Source of the DNA: Segatella copri
Lineage (GTDB): Bacteria > Bacteroidota > Bacteroidia > Bacteroidales > Bacteroidaceae
Assembly (NCBI RefSeq): GCF_026015625.1
Contig: NZ_JAPDVG010000001.1
Coordinates: 1,426,001-1,490,000, forward strand
Direction: 5' to 3'
DNA: 64,000 nt
The position numbers and the translations under genes were made by a program. The notes beneath the pieces are model-generated. The model did not search any database, was not told where the DNA came from, and saw only the letters and a list, made by a program, of their open reading frames with translations. This document shows positions 1-7,956 of the stretch, one piece after another (the stretch's first letter is position 1; the number at the start of each line of letters is the position of its first letter).

Positions 1-2
1 TA

Positions 3-1241
3 TCGGATGTTGATGTTGTTGAACGTACTCGCTATGATATGTCGTTTAAGTACTTCTTGGGATTAACTCCTGAGGAGACTAATCTGATTAATCCTAGTTC
101 CTTGACCAAATTCCGTCGACTTCGTCTGAAGAATATGGAGCTGTTGGATCTTCTTATCAAGAAGACTGTTTCTATTGCTATAGAAGCAGGTGTCCTCAAG
201 TCTAGAACCATCATTGTTGATGCAACCCATACGCATTCTCGTTCCAACCCTATCAGTGCAGCAAAGAGTTTGGAGTATTATTGCAAGGCCGTAATCAAGG
301 TCGTTAATTCTGTGGATGACAGCATGGAATTGCCTGAGCTTCCAAAAGAAAAGAAGTATTCTTCTATCATGACTGCAGCCAAAACGATAGTTGCTACGGT
401 GGAAGCTGATGCTGCAACTGCCAATATGCCTGCAGTCAAGGAGCGTCTCAATATGCTGAAAGAAACCATTTCAGACGCAGAGACCCGAGGCGTAATATCA
501 AAAGATGCAGATGCCCGTACAGGACATAAAACAGCGCATTCTTCATTCTTTGGCTATAAGACGCATATAGCTATGAGCGATGAGAGAATTATCACCGCAG
601 CTACCGTCACCTCCGGCGAGAAGGGTGATGGACAGCAATTGCCAGAATTGATAAAAAAGACAGAGGAAGCAGGAATGGAAGTTGATTCCATAGTAGCAGA
701 TAAGGCATATTCCAGCAAGGAGAATCTCAAAATGGCAAAGGAAAACAATATGCGCCTCTCTGCTCGTTTAAGCTCTGTAATTGACGGTAATCGAACAAAC
801 AAACTCCCTTTTGAATACAACAAGGATGCAGATCTGTACGTCTGCCCAGCAGGGCATCTGGCGAAATGGAAAGAGATGAATTATCGCAAAAATGACAAGC
901 GTCACAGAAACTCCAGCATTACCTATTATTTTGATGTGGACAAATGCAAGGTCTGTCCATTACGTGAAGGTTGCTACAAGGAAGGAGCCAAGACAAAAAC
1001 ATATGCGATTACCATCAAATCGGATGAACAGTTGGAGCAAATCGAATATCAAAAAACAGAAGAGTTTATAAATCTTCAGAGGAAACGATACAAGATAGAA
1101 GCCAAAAACTCCGAACTTAAGAATGTCTTAGGATATGACAGAGCCCTGTCATACGGTTTGTCGTGCATGGAAATGCAGGGAGCTTTGACTATTTTCGCTG
1201 CAAATGTGAAGAGAATCATCAAATTGATGCAAAATGCATAA
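3..1241 (+). CDS. IS1182-type transposase, 5' end outside window
   Basis: Catalyses movement of an insertion sequence by DDE chemistry. The reading frame is already open at base 3, ahead of the first in-window Met at 39, so the true start lies upstream and only the C-terminal ~413 residues are seen. The N-terminal part (FLGLTPEE, then SLTKFRR) matches the DUF772-type domain of IS1182/IS5-like transposases. The middle has GYKTHIAMSD and VADKAYSS, the usual surroundings of the first catalytic Asp residues. A Cys cluster (CKVCPLREGC) precedes the C-terminal helix with KIEAKNSELK, which supplies the Glu. It reads intact through the stop, so the element may be active. Family placement is by motif only. 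Confidence 0.88.
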   Translation, partial: SDVDVVERTRYDMSFKYFLGLTPEETNLINPSSLTKFRRLRLKNMELLDLLIKKTVSIAIEAGVLKSRTIIVDATHTHSRSNPISAAKSLEYYCKAVIKVVNSVDDSMELPELPKEKKYSSIMTAAKTIVATVEADAATANMPAVKERLNMLKETISDAETRGVISKDADARTGHKTAHSSFFGYKTHIAMSDERIITAATVTSGEKGDGQQLPELIKKTEEAGMEVDSIVADKAYSSKENLKMAKENNMRLSARLSSVIDGNRTNKLPFEYNKDADLYVCPAGHLAKWKEMNYRKNDKRHRNSSITYYFDVDKCKVCPLREGCYKEGAKTKTYAITIKSDEQLEQIEYQKTEEFINLQRKRYKIEAKNSELKNVLGYDRALSYGLSCMEMQGALTIFAANVKRIIKLMQNA

Positions 1242-1319
1242 GGGGGGAAGTAGATTTCTCTATATATTGCCGAATTAAATGCCAGAAACGCTATAGAAAG
1301 CTGTTTGAGACTATATTCC

Positions 1320-1367
1320 TGTCCAAAAAAGTATTTCACTTTTAAAAGATGAAATGCTTCTTGGACA
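1320..1367. repeat. Imperfect inverted repeat after the transposase; probable IS right end
   Basis: TGTCCAA at 1320-1326 pairs with TTGGACA at 1361-1367, and the inner segments (GTATTTCA near 1331, TGAAATGC near 1350) also pair. It lies ~80 bp after the transposase stop. It may be the IS end or a terminator. The left end of the element is outside the window, so terminal repeats cannot be matched. Confidence 0.45.
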
Positions 1368-1420
1368 AGAATTAAAGTTCAAAAACAAGCTATGCAACTT
1401 AAAATTGGGTACCTTTTTCA

Positions 1421-1467
1421 GTGCCCTCCCTGGGCTAGGAGCTTCTGCCCTTTCAGGGCGTGTGGCG
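1421..1467. repeat. Partial copy of the dispersed nested-palindrome repeat
   Basis: This stretch carries the right outer arm of the repeat seen in full at 7738-7933 and 32783-32977: a CCTGGGCTAGGAGC block followed by TTCTGCCC and TTTCAGGGCG. The left arm and centre are missing, so the copy is truncated. It sits between the IS remnant and the 3' end of the lipoprotein gene. Confidence 0.75.
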
Positions 1468-1510
1468 AAAAAATTCGAAAGTTCAGTCATTATTTCTCGC
1501 CTTATAATCA

Positions 1511-2953
1511 TTATTCCTCCTTATACTCAAAGCATCCTGCGGCAGGCTGCTCTTTCTTTCTCGGCAAACCATCACGGTCGGTTGCAGGCAGGGTTTCGGC
1601 ATCTGCCTTTCCTATTGCTGCCGACTCCTTGCGCAGATGGAAATCATACTTCAGATTGTCGGTGTCGAATAGGCGGAAATGCTTCTCGGCAAACACCGTC
1701 GTATCCTTGATGTCCTCATAAACCACATGGGTGAACTTCAGACTGTCGTCCGTCTCCAGCTTCTCCGTGCGCAACACACAATGGTCGAAGAGGAAATTGA
1801 AGGCATCCTCCTCTTTCGGAGCCTCCCAGACCACCTCATCATCATGATAGCCCGTTACGAGCGAATTTCTCACCTCGAAACGAGGCAGCGGAGAGGCAAA
1901 ACCGATGGCAGACTCGCGGCGCCCGTCAAACGGATAGAACTGGGCTATAGTGCAGCCGTTTACCTCAACATCGCCACCCTCAACATAGAGCGGATGGTTC
2001 AGGCAGTTGGTTATCTGCGAGTTATAAATCTGCACCTTGGCAGAATCAATCCTCACACCGTAGCCCTGACTGTTATGAATCGTAGCATTCTCGATAAGCA
2101 GTTTCTGCTTCGTAGCATCGCCCGCTTCTATCATCACAGCATCGTAGGCACTATGAATATCAGCAAACGAAATCCTGCAGTCATGAGCCGAAGACATCAG
2201 TCTGATTCCCTGCCATTGTCCCGGTGTACGGTCATAAGGCAGATAATCGAACATGTGGTCCAGTCGGTCGCCCCGCATCACCACTTCCCTGTCCTTTTCG
2301 CCCTCAATCTTCAGCGACCCGAACACCTGCAAACCCGCATTCTCGTGGAAATAGAGTTGGGTGCCCGGAGCAATGGTCAGCGTAGCCGCCTCATCAACCC
2401 TGATGCCCCCATAAACCACTACCGGCAGCGTGCTCTCTAGCAGCTGGTCCTGCTTCACCTCGAGCGAATTGAGTTTCATCGCATCCCATGAAAACGCCCT
2501 CAGGTTCACCTTCTGCTCCACGCCACTTTCCAGCGCAAACACCAGGTTGTCGCTCACCAGCTGCGGCTCTTCGCTGTTCTGCATCGCCGAAGTCAGTTCT
2601 ACGAACACGCGTATGCTGTCACCCTTCCTGATCTCCACATTCTGCGTCTGGAATCCCGCTTCGGTGCCCAGATAAGAGCCGTCAACATTCACCCGGTAGC
2701 CCTTCTGGTTACCGTTTTCCAGCCGCACCGACTGGCAGCGCAGAGCCTTGCCCGTACGGTTGTAAACCCAGAAGCTTCGGGTAGGCGTAGGCACATTCGA
2801 GAAGGTGGTGTCCATCTTCAGCGTATCTACCGAAAACGAGAGCACATCGCCCCTCGACGTTGAGAAACTCTCATCGTCGGCACAACTGGCAAGCAGGGCG
2901 CTCATCGCCATCCCTACACCCATTATATACAAAAATCCCTTTTTCCGTTTCAT
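1511..2953 (-). CDS. Secreted lipoprotein with right-handed parallel beta-helix
   Basis: 480 residues. The N-terminus is a lipoprotein signal (KRKKGFLY, hydrophobic stretch, LLASC lipobox with Cys at about residue 24). Residues ~35-160 look like a beta-sandwich. About 190-400 show short repeated strands with buried Asn, Ile and Val typical of pectate-lyase-like beta-helices (for example IENATIHNSQGYGVRIDSAKVQIYNS in pieces). The C-terminus has DRDGLPRKKEQPAAGCFEY, common in choice-of-anchor/beta-helix surface proteins of Bacteroidetes. No catalytic residues are recognisable, so it may bind or degrade a polysaccharide, or be structural. It lies 42 bp downstream of lrgB on the same strand, and its start codon is inside a perfect hairpin (2936-2976). 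Confidence 0.72.
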   Translation of the reverse strand: MKRKKGFLYIMGVGMAMSALLASCADDESFSTSRGDVLSFSVDTLKMDTTFSNVPTPTRSFWVYNRTGKALRCQSVRLENGNQKGYRVNVDGSYLGTEAGFQTQNVEIRKGDSIRVFVELTSAMQNSEEPQLVSDNLVFALESGVEQKVNLRAFSWDAMKLNSLEVKQDQLLESTLPVVVYGGIRVDEAATLTIAPGTQLYFHENAGLQVFGSLKIEGEKDREVVMRGDRLDHMFDYLPYDRTPGQWQGIRLMSSAHDCRISFADIHSAYDAVMIEAGDATKQKLLIENATIHNSQGYGVRIDSAKVQIYNSQITNCLNHPLYVEGGDVEVNGCTIAQFYPFDGRRESAIGFASPLPRFEVRNSLVTGYHDDEVVWEAPKEEDAFNFLFDHCVLRTEKLETDDSLKFTHVVYEDIKDTTVFAEKHFRLFDTDNLKYDFHLRKESAAIGKADAETLPATDRDGLPRKKEQPAAGCFEYKEE

Positions 2954-2976
2954 ATCTATAAAAACGGAAAAAGGGA
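2936..2976 (-). promoter_or_regulatory. Perfect 15-bp hairpin with the lipoprotein start codon in its loop
   Basis: Bases 2936-2950 and 2962-2976 are exact reverse complements. The 11-nt loop 2951-2961 contains the ATG (2953-2951) of the beta-helix lipoprotein, so codons 2-6 pair with the leader. In the direction of transcription the stem is followed by five T residues, giving it the look of a terminator as well. It could regulate translation, attenuate lrgB read-through, or do both. Confidence 0.6.
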
Positions 2977-2995
2977 AATATTATTGTATCTGCCT

Positions 2996-3688
2996 CTACA
3001 TAAACAGAGCAAAGATGGATGAACCTACAACCGTCATCACACCGCAAACCACGATGCTCAGACTGCTCATGGCTCCCTCTATGGTACCCATTTCCATCGC
3101 CTTTGCCGTACCCAGCGCATGGGCAGAACAGCCGATGGCGATACCTTTGGCAATAGGCTCTTTGATGGAGAGAAGCTTCAGGAATTTCTCGGCAAAGATG
3201 TTGCCCAGCACACCCGTTACGATGATGACAACCACCGAAACCGAAACATGACCGCCCAACTCCTCAGAAACGCCGATACCGATGGCGGTAGTGATGCTCT
3301 TAGGCAGGAAGGTAACGTAGGACGCATGGTCGAAATGGAAGATGAGGGCGAGAATGAGCACGGAGCAGAGACTCGCCAGCACACCCGAAACAATGCCTAT
3401 CAGCACAGCCCGATAATTCTTCTTCAGAAGCTCAACCTGCTGATAAAGCGGCACAGCCAGACAGATGGTGGCTGGTGTGAGCAGATAACTGATACTGTTG
3501 GCGCCCGCCGAATAGGTCTTGTAATCTACGCCCGTCAGCAGGAGCGTAATGATAACGAGGATGATGGAGATGAGCAGCGGGTTCATCAGCGACCATCCCG
3601 TCTTCAGCTTCAGCAGCATGCCTATGCCGTAGGCTGCCAGACTGATGAGAACGCCGAAGAAGACAGAATCCTGGAACAACTGGTTCAT
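2996..3688 (-). CDS. lrgB: LrgB family membrane protein
   Basis: 230 residues from the Met at 3688. A longer open frame runs upstream, but this start overlaps the lrgA stop (ATGA, 3685-3688), the usual coupled arrangement. Several hydrophobic segments are visible. Family hallmarks are LPKSITTAIGIGVSEELGG in the middle and CSAHALGTAKAMEMG near the C-terminus. LrgB proteins pair with LrgA/CidA holin-like proteins and have been linked to murein hydrolase control and, in some bacteria and plants, to pyruvate or glycolate transport. Which role applies here cannot be told from sequence. Confidence 0.9.
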   Translation of the reverse strand: MNQLFQDSVFFGVLISLAAYGIGMLLKLKTGWSLMNPLLISIILVIITLLLTGVDYKTYSAGANSISYLLTPATICLAVPLYQQVELLKKNYRAVLIGIVSGVLASLCSVLILALIFHFDHASYVTFLPKSITTAIGIGVSEELGGHVSVSVVVIIVTGVLGNIFAEKFLKLLSIKEPIAKGIAIGCSAHALGTAKAMEMGTIEGAMSSLSIVVCGVMTVVGSSIFALFM

Positions 3689-4044
3689 TTCTTCGCCTCC
3701 TTTCCTTTTCTGATTACCATCTGCGTAATCCAGCCCGAAGCACCCATCACGACGAAGGTGCTGACCACCGTAACTACGATATACTGGAACCATGCATTAC
3801 CGATATCCTGATAAGAATCAATCAGTCCTACGGCAGCCGGAATAAACATCACGGGCATGATGGCAATGAGGAAACTGCTGGTTTCGCGGATATGCTTCAC
3901 CTTGATCAGTTTTGTTTCCAGCGCAAGGAAGAGCAGGATGATGCCATAGATGCTTGCCGGAATAGGCAATGGCAGCAAAAAATGGAGCAATTCCCCAGCA
4001 AAGGAGAACGCTATGATTATCAAAAATTGAATTAAAAACTTCAT
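3685..4044 (-). CDS. lrgA: CidA/LrgA family holin-like protein
   Basis: 119 residues with four predicted membrane segments. Family features are FAGELLHFLLPLPIPASIYG near the N-terminus and FLIAIMPVMFIPAAVGL in the middle, followed by a basic C-terminal tail (RKGKEAKK). It is the partner of LrgB and is translationally coupled to it by a 4-bp overlap. The leader contains TTCAAAG heptamer repeats (4072-4097) between this gene and the upstream kinase-like gene. Confidence 0.9.
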   Translation of the reverse strand: MKFLIQFLIIIAFSFAGELLHFLLPLPIPASIYGIILLFLALETKLIKVKHIRETSSFLIAIMPVMFIPAAVGLIDSYQDIGNAWFQYIVVTVVSTFVVMGASGWITQMVIRKGKEAKK

Positions 4045-4071
4045 GTTGAATTACTTTAAACCTTAAACCTT

Positions 4072-4097
4072 GGAACTTTGAACTTTGAACCTTTGAA
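4072..4097 (-). repeat. TTCAAAG heptamer repeats in the lrgA leader
   Basis: Read on the coding strand the spacer holds TTCAAAG, GTTCAAAG and GTTCAAAG units in tandem, about 30-55 nt before the lrgA start. The same heptamer class precedes other start codons in the window (13790, 32606, 44539, 52057). Confidence 0.7.
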
Positions 4098-4098
4098 T

Positions 4099-4665
4099 CT
4101 AAATCAAGCTAACGTACTGCTCAATGAGGCTTGCCGTCTCTTCTACGCCCAGGCGCACCGTATCCAGACAGATGTCGTAATCATCGGCATTTCCCCAGGT
4201 AAGGCCTGTATAATACTTATGATAAGCCACTCTGCAATCCTCGGTGTGCTCTACAAACTCCTCAGCTTCCTCATACGAAAAGCCCTTCTCCTCCTGAATA
4301 TCCTTGATGCGAGCCTCCAGATTGCCGCTCAGGAAAACAGAAATCAGGTCTTTGCGCTCGCGGAAGATATAGTTGCCGCAACGGCCGATGATGATACAGT
4401 CTTCATCGCCTATCATATCGGCAAGTGTACGGAGCGGTTTTTCTGTCAGCGCCCTCTGCGTTTCGCCAAGCGACGACATCGAGAAGAGCAGTTCATCTAC
4501 CGGCCGCTCATCGAAGAAAGCCTCCATCTCGTCGAGCACTCCTCTCTGTTCAGCCATTTCCATCATATTTTTACGGGTATAAAAAGGAATACCATACTTT
4601 TCGGCGAGCAGCTTGCCCACGCGAATAGCGCCACATCCACACTGGCGCGCTATCGTTATAATCAT
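4099..4665 (-). CDS. Cytidylate kinase-like family protein
   Basis: 188 residues. It opens with IITIARQCGCGA, the beta strand and glycine-rich turn of the cytidylate-kinase-like P-loop family, but the loop is not a classical GxxxxGKS. The middle DEDCIIIGRCGNYIFRER and DYDICLDTVRLGVEETASLI near the C-terminus match the same family. These proteins are common in gut anaerobes next to the true Cmk; substrate unknown. It is 54 bp upstream of lrgA on the same strand and could be cotranscribed. Confidence 0.85.
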   Translation of the reverse strand: MIITIARQCGCGAIRVGKLLAEKYGIPFYTRKNMMEMAEQRGVLDEMEAFFDERPVDELLFSMSSLGETQRALTEKPLRTLADMIGDEDCIIIGRCGNYIFRERKDLISVFLSGNLEARIKDIQEEKGFSYEEAEEFVEHTEDCRVAYHKYYTGLTWGNADDYDICLDTVRLGVEETASLIEQYVSLI

Positions 4666-4747
4666 GATTCTATAAAATTAAAACGTATATAATAATTACT
4701 CAGTTCCGTTATCCCCCTCCAGCCCATCCAGGGCGGGAGTTTTATAT

Positions 4748-4785
4748 AGCAAAAAAGCTAAGAAGATTTGACTCTTCTTAGCTTT
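4748..4785 (-). terminator. Terminator of the tRNA-Pro transcript
   Basis: A 13-bp stem (4754-4766 with 4773-4785) with a 6-nt loop. On the minus strand it is followed by a T-run (complement of 4751-4756). It lies just after the 3' end of the second tRNA. Confidence 0.8.
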
Positions 4786-4791
4786 CTTGTG

Positions 4792-4865
4792 TCGGGGCGA
4801 CAGGATTCGAACCTGCGACCACCTGTTCCCAAAACAGGAGCGCTACCGGGCTGCGCTACACCCCG
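4792..4865 (-). tRNA. tRNA-Pro (UGG)
   Basis: 74 nt cloverleaf. The acceptor pair CGGGGTG/CGCCCCG has discriminator A. The anticodon stem CCTGT/ACAGG holds loop TTTGGGA, giving anticodon UGG. The T-arm has GGTTCGAATCC. CCA is not encoded. It is identical to the copy at 4906-4979, 40 bp away, and shares its transcript. Confidence 0.97.
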
Positions 4866-4905
4866 CTTGTGCTTTGCTAAAGGTTTGAATGAGAGAAAAA
4901 AATAG

Positions 4906-4979
4906 TCGGGGCGACAGGATTCGAACCTGCGACCACCTGTTCCCAAAACAGGAGCGCTACCGGGCTGCGCTACACCCCG
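4906..4979 (-). tRNA. tRNA-Pro (UGG), upstream copy
   Basis: Identical in all 74 positions to the tRNA at 4792-4865. It is the first gene of the pair, with a TAnnTTTG promoter 63 bp upstream (5042-5049). Identity of the two copies suggests recent tandem duplication or gene conversion. Confidence 0.97.
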
Positions 4980-5041
4980 CTCATTCATCTCTACGATACC
5001 TCTTAAGCATTGCTTTAAGCATCATTTCTGAATTGCGAGTG

Positions 5042-5049
5042 CAAAGGTA
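5042..5049 (-). promoter_or_regulatory. -7 element, tRNA-Pro pair
   Basis: TACCTTTG on the minus strand followed by CA, matching the Bacteroidetes TAnnTTTG consensus. It is the only such site between spt and the tRNA genes. Confidence 0.65.
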
Positions 5050-5133
5050 CTACATTTTTTCGATTCCACCAAATTTTTCCCTAACTTTTTTCAAAAAAAC
5101 ATGCATTTTAATGCAAAATGGCTGGGAAACAGG

Positions 5134-5172
5134 CAAAAAATAAGGGCAACCCCTATCCGGAATTGCCCTTAT
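5134..5172 (-). terminator. Terminator of the serine palmitoyltransferase gene
   Basis: AAGGGCAA and TTGCCCTT arms (near 5142-5149 and 5163-5170) are followed on the minus strand by TATTTTTTG. It lies ~75 bp after the spt stop codon. Confidence 0.7.
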
Positions 5173-5245
5173 ACCTTATTATATATATAGTAGCGGCAAA
5201 GAACCGCAACCATACTTGCTAAACTTTTAAATCAGAAATCTGATT

Positions 5246-6436
5246 TTACTTGATGATTCCCTCTTCTACGAAAATCTTCTTCAAGATCTGGACAGCCTGC
5301 TCAACCTGCTCTCTTGTATGAGTAGCCATGAGTGCGAAACGTACCAATGTATCCTGAGGAGCACAAGCTGGAGGAATAACAGGGTTGATGAACACACCTG
5401 CATCGTAAGCCATCTTGGTAACAACGAATGTCTTCTCAGCATCGCGTACGTAGAGAGGAATGATAGGACTCTCTGTCTCGCCAATCTCGAAACCTTCCTC
5501 GCGGAAACGCTTCAAGGCATAGTTGGTTACATCCCAGAGATTCTCGAAACGCTCAGGCTCATTCTGAATGATGTGGAGAGCCTCGAGAGCTGCTGCTGTG
5601 GCAGCTGGAGTGTTAGAGGCGCTGAAGATGTAAGTACGGCAGTTGTGACGGAGGAAGTTGATTGTATCCTTGTCTGATGCGATGAAACCACCGATAGAAG
5701 CCAGACTCTTAGAGAATGTACCCATGATGAGGTCTACCTCGTCGGTCAGACCGAAGTGGTCGCATACACCACGACCCTGCTTGCCGAATACGCCAAGACC
5801 ATGAGCCTCGTCTACCATGATAGAGCAGTTGTACTTATGCTTGAGCTTTACAATCTCAGGCAAGTTAGCCAGGTCGCCCTCCATAGAGAACACACCGTCA
5901 ACAACGATGAGCTTGATAGCCTCCTGAGGGAGCTTAGAGAGCACGCGCTCCAAATCTTCCATATCGTTGTGCTTGTAGTGGAGCTGGGTAGCGAATGAGA
6001 GGCGGCGGCCATCTACGATACTTGCGTGGTCGCGGTCATCGCAGATAATATAGTCGTTACGACCTACTACGCAAGCCAAGACACCCTGGTTAACAGAGAA
6101 TCCTGTAGAGAAACACAAAGTTTCATCCTTGCCCATAAACTCAGCAAGCTCCTTTTCGAGCTGCACGTGCAAATCGAGCGTACCATTGAGGAAACGGCTT
6201 CCTGCACAACCAGAACCATACTTGTCGAGCGCTGCCTTTGCTGCATCAATAACACGCTGGTCGTTAGTCAAACCCTGATAAGCATTAGAACCGAACATCA
6301 GGATTTTATGACCATCGATGTCGGTTACCTCTGTCATCTGCTTACTTGTGATCTCGCGGAAATATGGATACACACCGGCAGCCATATACTTCTGAGGTTC
6401 ACGATAATTCTTGTATCTTTCTTGTAATTGTCCCAT
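5246..6436 (-). CDS. spt: Serine palmitoyltransferase (PLP alpha-oxoamine synthase)
   Basis: 396 residues. It condenses L-serine with a long-chain acyl-CoA to 3-ketosphinganine, the first step of sphingolipid synthesis in Bacteroidetes. PLP fold type I: H137 (DRDHASIVDGRR) stacks on PLP, D209 and H212 (MVDEAHGLG) contact the cofactor, and K243 (GTFSKSLASIGG) forms the aldimine. The N-terminus (AAGVYPYFREI) and C-terminus (NPVIPPACAPQDTLVRFALMATHT) match Bacteroides Spt rather than glycine C-acetyltransferase or BioF, the main alternatives. It is divergent from a lipid kinase, each gene having its own TAnnTTTG promoter in the 195-bp gap. Confidence 0.88.
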   Translation of the reverse strand: MGQLQERYKNYREPQKYMAAGVYPYFREITSKQMTEVTDIDGHKILMFGSNAYQGLTNDQRVIDAAKAALDKYGSGCAGSRFLNGTLDLHVQLEKELAEFMGKDETLCFSTGFSVNQGVLACVVGRNDYIICDDRDHASIVDGRRLSFATQLHYKHNDMEDLERVLSKLPQEAIKLIVVDGVFSMEGDLANLPEIVKLKHKYNCSIMVDEAHGLGVFGKQGRGVCDHFGLTDEVDLIMGTFSKSLASIGGFIASDKDTINFLRHNCRTYIFSASNTPAATAAALEALHIIQNEPERFENLWDVTNYALKRFREEGFEIGETESPIIPLYVRDAEKTFVVTKMAYDAGVFINPVIPPACAPQDTLVRFALMATHTREQVEQAVQILKKIFVEEGIIK

Positions 6437-6490
6437 TATTAATAGGTGTACTTTATTTTCTTTTTTTATACTTTTCTAACTTTCAGGGTG

Positions 6491-6498
6491 CAAAGATA
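6491..6498 (-). promoter_or_regulatory. -7 element, spt
   Basis: TATCTTTG followed by CA on the minus strand, 55 bp upstream of the spt start codon. Confidence 0.65.
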
Positions 6499-6569
6499 CA
6501 AAAAAGAACTCAATAAACGGCTTTTTTTATAAGAAAGTTTACTTTTATAGTTTTTTTAATCGATATTTC

Positions 6570-6599
6570 TTGTTATTTTGGGTATTTTTATTACTTTTG
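6570..6599 (+). promoter_or_regulatory. Promoter of the lipid kinase gene
   Basis: TTG at 6570-6572, 19-nt spacer, TACTTTTG at 6592-6599 followed by CA. It lies 33 bp before the start codon, back to back with the spt promoter. Confidence 0.65.
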
Positions 6600-6631
6600 C
6601 AGCCTAAATTTTACAAACTCTTGACTATATA

Positions 6632-7672
6632 ATGAAGAAAAAGATACTTTTCATCATGAATCCGATTTCAGGAACAGCCAGCAAGGCGGCAGTTCCCAGT
6701 CTGATAGATTCTGTTTTGGACAAAGAGCTTTTTGAGTACGAGATAAGAATGACTGAAAGAGCTGGGCACGCTTCGGAAATTGCTACCGAAGCGAAGAACA
6801 ACCATGTAGATGTGGTTGTGGCGGTTGGTGGTGACGGAACCGTCAACGAGGTGGCCCGCTCACTGGTTCACTCCGATACTGCCCTCGGCATTCTGCCTTG
6901 CGGTTCGGGCAACGGACTGGCAAGACATCTGCTGCTCCCGATGAACCTGAAGAAATGCATAGAGGTCATCAACCAGTGCGAGATTCGCGATCTGGATTAT
7001 GGTGTCATCAACGACCACCCGTTCTTCTGCACCTGCGGCATGGGCTTTGACGCTTTCGTCAGCATGAAGTTTGCCGAGAGCGGCAAGCGTGGTCCTATCA
7101 CTTATGCTGAAAATATCCTGCGCGAGGGATTGAAGTATAAGCCTGAGACTTACACGCTGGAGGACGAGACGGGCACCAAGCAGTATAAGGCGTTCCTCAT
7201 TTCCTGCGCCAACGCATCTCAGTATGGCAACAATGCCTATATTGCCCCTCAAGCATCCATGAGCGACGGTTTGATGGATGTCGTCATCATGGAACCATTC
7301 GATGTCATCGAGGCGCCTCAGGTAAGTTTCGACATGTTCAACAAGACGTTGGACAAGAATTCGAAGATCAAGTCGTTCCGCTGCAAGAAGCTCCATATCA
7401 CCCGCAGTCAGCCTGGCGTAATCCATTATGATGGCGACCCTGTGATGACGGGTGCAGAGATTGATGTTCACCTGGAAGAAAAGGGAATCAAGATGCTGGT
7501 GAACCCATTTGCCAACAAGAACGACCGCAAGCCGAACATGATTCAGTCTGCCTTTGCCGATTTCTTCAACGACATCAATGCCGTGCGCGATGATATTCAT
7601 AAAGACATCCAGCGCCAGAGCAAAAGAGTAGAAGCTATCAGCAAACTGGTACAGAAGAAGCTGAACCTTTAA
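6632..7672 (+). CDS. Diacylglycerol/sphingosine kinase-family lipid kinase
   Basis: 346 residues. Transfers phosphate from ATP to a lipid hydroxyl. The catalytic domain has NPISGTASK near residue 10, the nucleotide loop VAVGGDGTVNEVA at 63-75, and PCGSGNGLARHL at 89-100, all canonical for the DAGK_cat/LCB5 family. The C-terminal lobe includes IHYDGDPVM, the substrate-side motif. A further ~50 residues after the usual end are helical and basic (KNDRKPNM onward). Divergence from spt suggests a sphingoid base or ceramide as the lipid; diacylglycerol is equally possible by family alone. Confidence 0.85.
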   Translation: MKKKILFIMNPISGTASKAAVPSLIDSVLDKELFEYEIRMTERAGHASEIATEAKNNHVDVVVAVGGDGTVNEVARSLVHSDTALGILPCGSGNGLARHLLLPMNLKKCIEVINQCEIRDLDYGVINDHPFFCTCGMGFDAFVSMKFAESGKRGPITYAENILREGLKYKPETYTLEDETGTKQYKAFLISCANASQYGNNAYIAPQASMSDGLMDVVIMEPFDVIEAPQVSFDMFNKTLDKNSKIKSFRCKKLHITRSQPGVIHYDGDPVMTGAEIDVHLEEKGIKMLVNPFANKNDRKPNMIQSAFADFFNDINAVRDDIHKDIQRQSKRVEAISKLVQKKLNL

Positions 7673-7737
7673 GTAGTGAGTAGTGATTAGTGATAATCAC
7701 TAACTGAACTTTCGCAAGTTTTGTCCCATACGCCCTG

Positions 7738-7933
7738 AAAGGGCAGAAGCTCCTAGCCCAGGGCAGCGCCCTGGGTATAATGGCAATCTGTAAGACGCCC
7801 TGTAAGGGCAAAAGCTTTGTATATTGCCCTATATTTTAAAGCTTTTGCCCTTACAGGGCGACAAGTTTGTGTCCGTAATTACCCAGGGCGATGCCCTGGG
7901 CTAGGAGCTTCTGCCCTTTCAGGGCGTGTGGAG
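7738..7933. repeat. Nested palindromic repeat, full copy
   Basis: The outer arms are about 47 bp: ACGCCCTGAAAGGGC with the CTCCTAGCCCAGGG block on the left, mirrored by CCCTGGGCTAGGAGC and CCCTTTCAGGGCGT on the right. Inside lies a second pair, TCGCCCTGTAAGGGCAAAAG and its complement. The whole could fold into one hairpin of about 200 nt. It lies between two convergent genes. Other copies are at 32783-32977 (full) and 1421-1467 (partial). It encodes no credible protein. Confidence 0.85.
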
Positions 7934-7956
7934 CTTATATGCGAAACTTGAGTTCA

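Noticed and set aside
4758..4988. Minus-strand open frame with [24 protein letters not shown] repeats
   Set aside because: It is a read-through of the two tRNA-Pro genes, a well-known false protein.
5246..6436. Glycine C-acetyltransferase (Kbl) instead of serine palmitoyltransferase
   Set aside because: N- and C-terminal motifs follow the Bacteroides Spt pattern and no threonine dehydrogenase gene is adjacent; kept only as the alternative.
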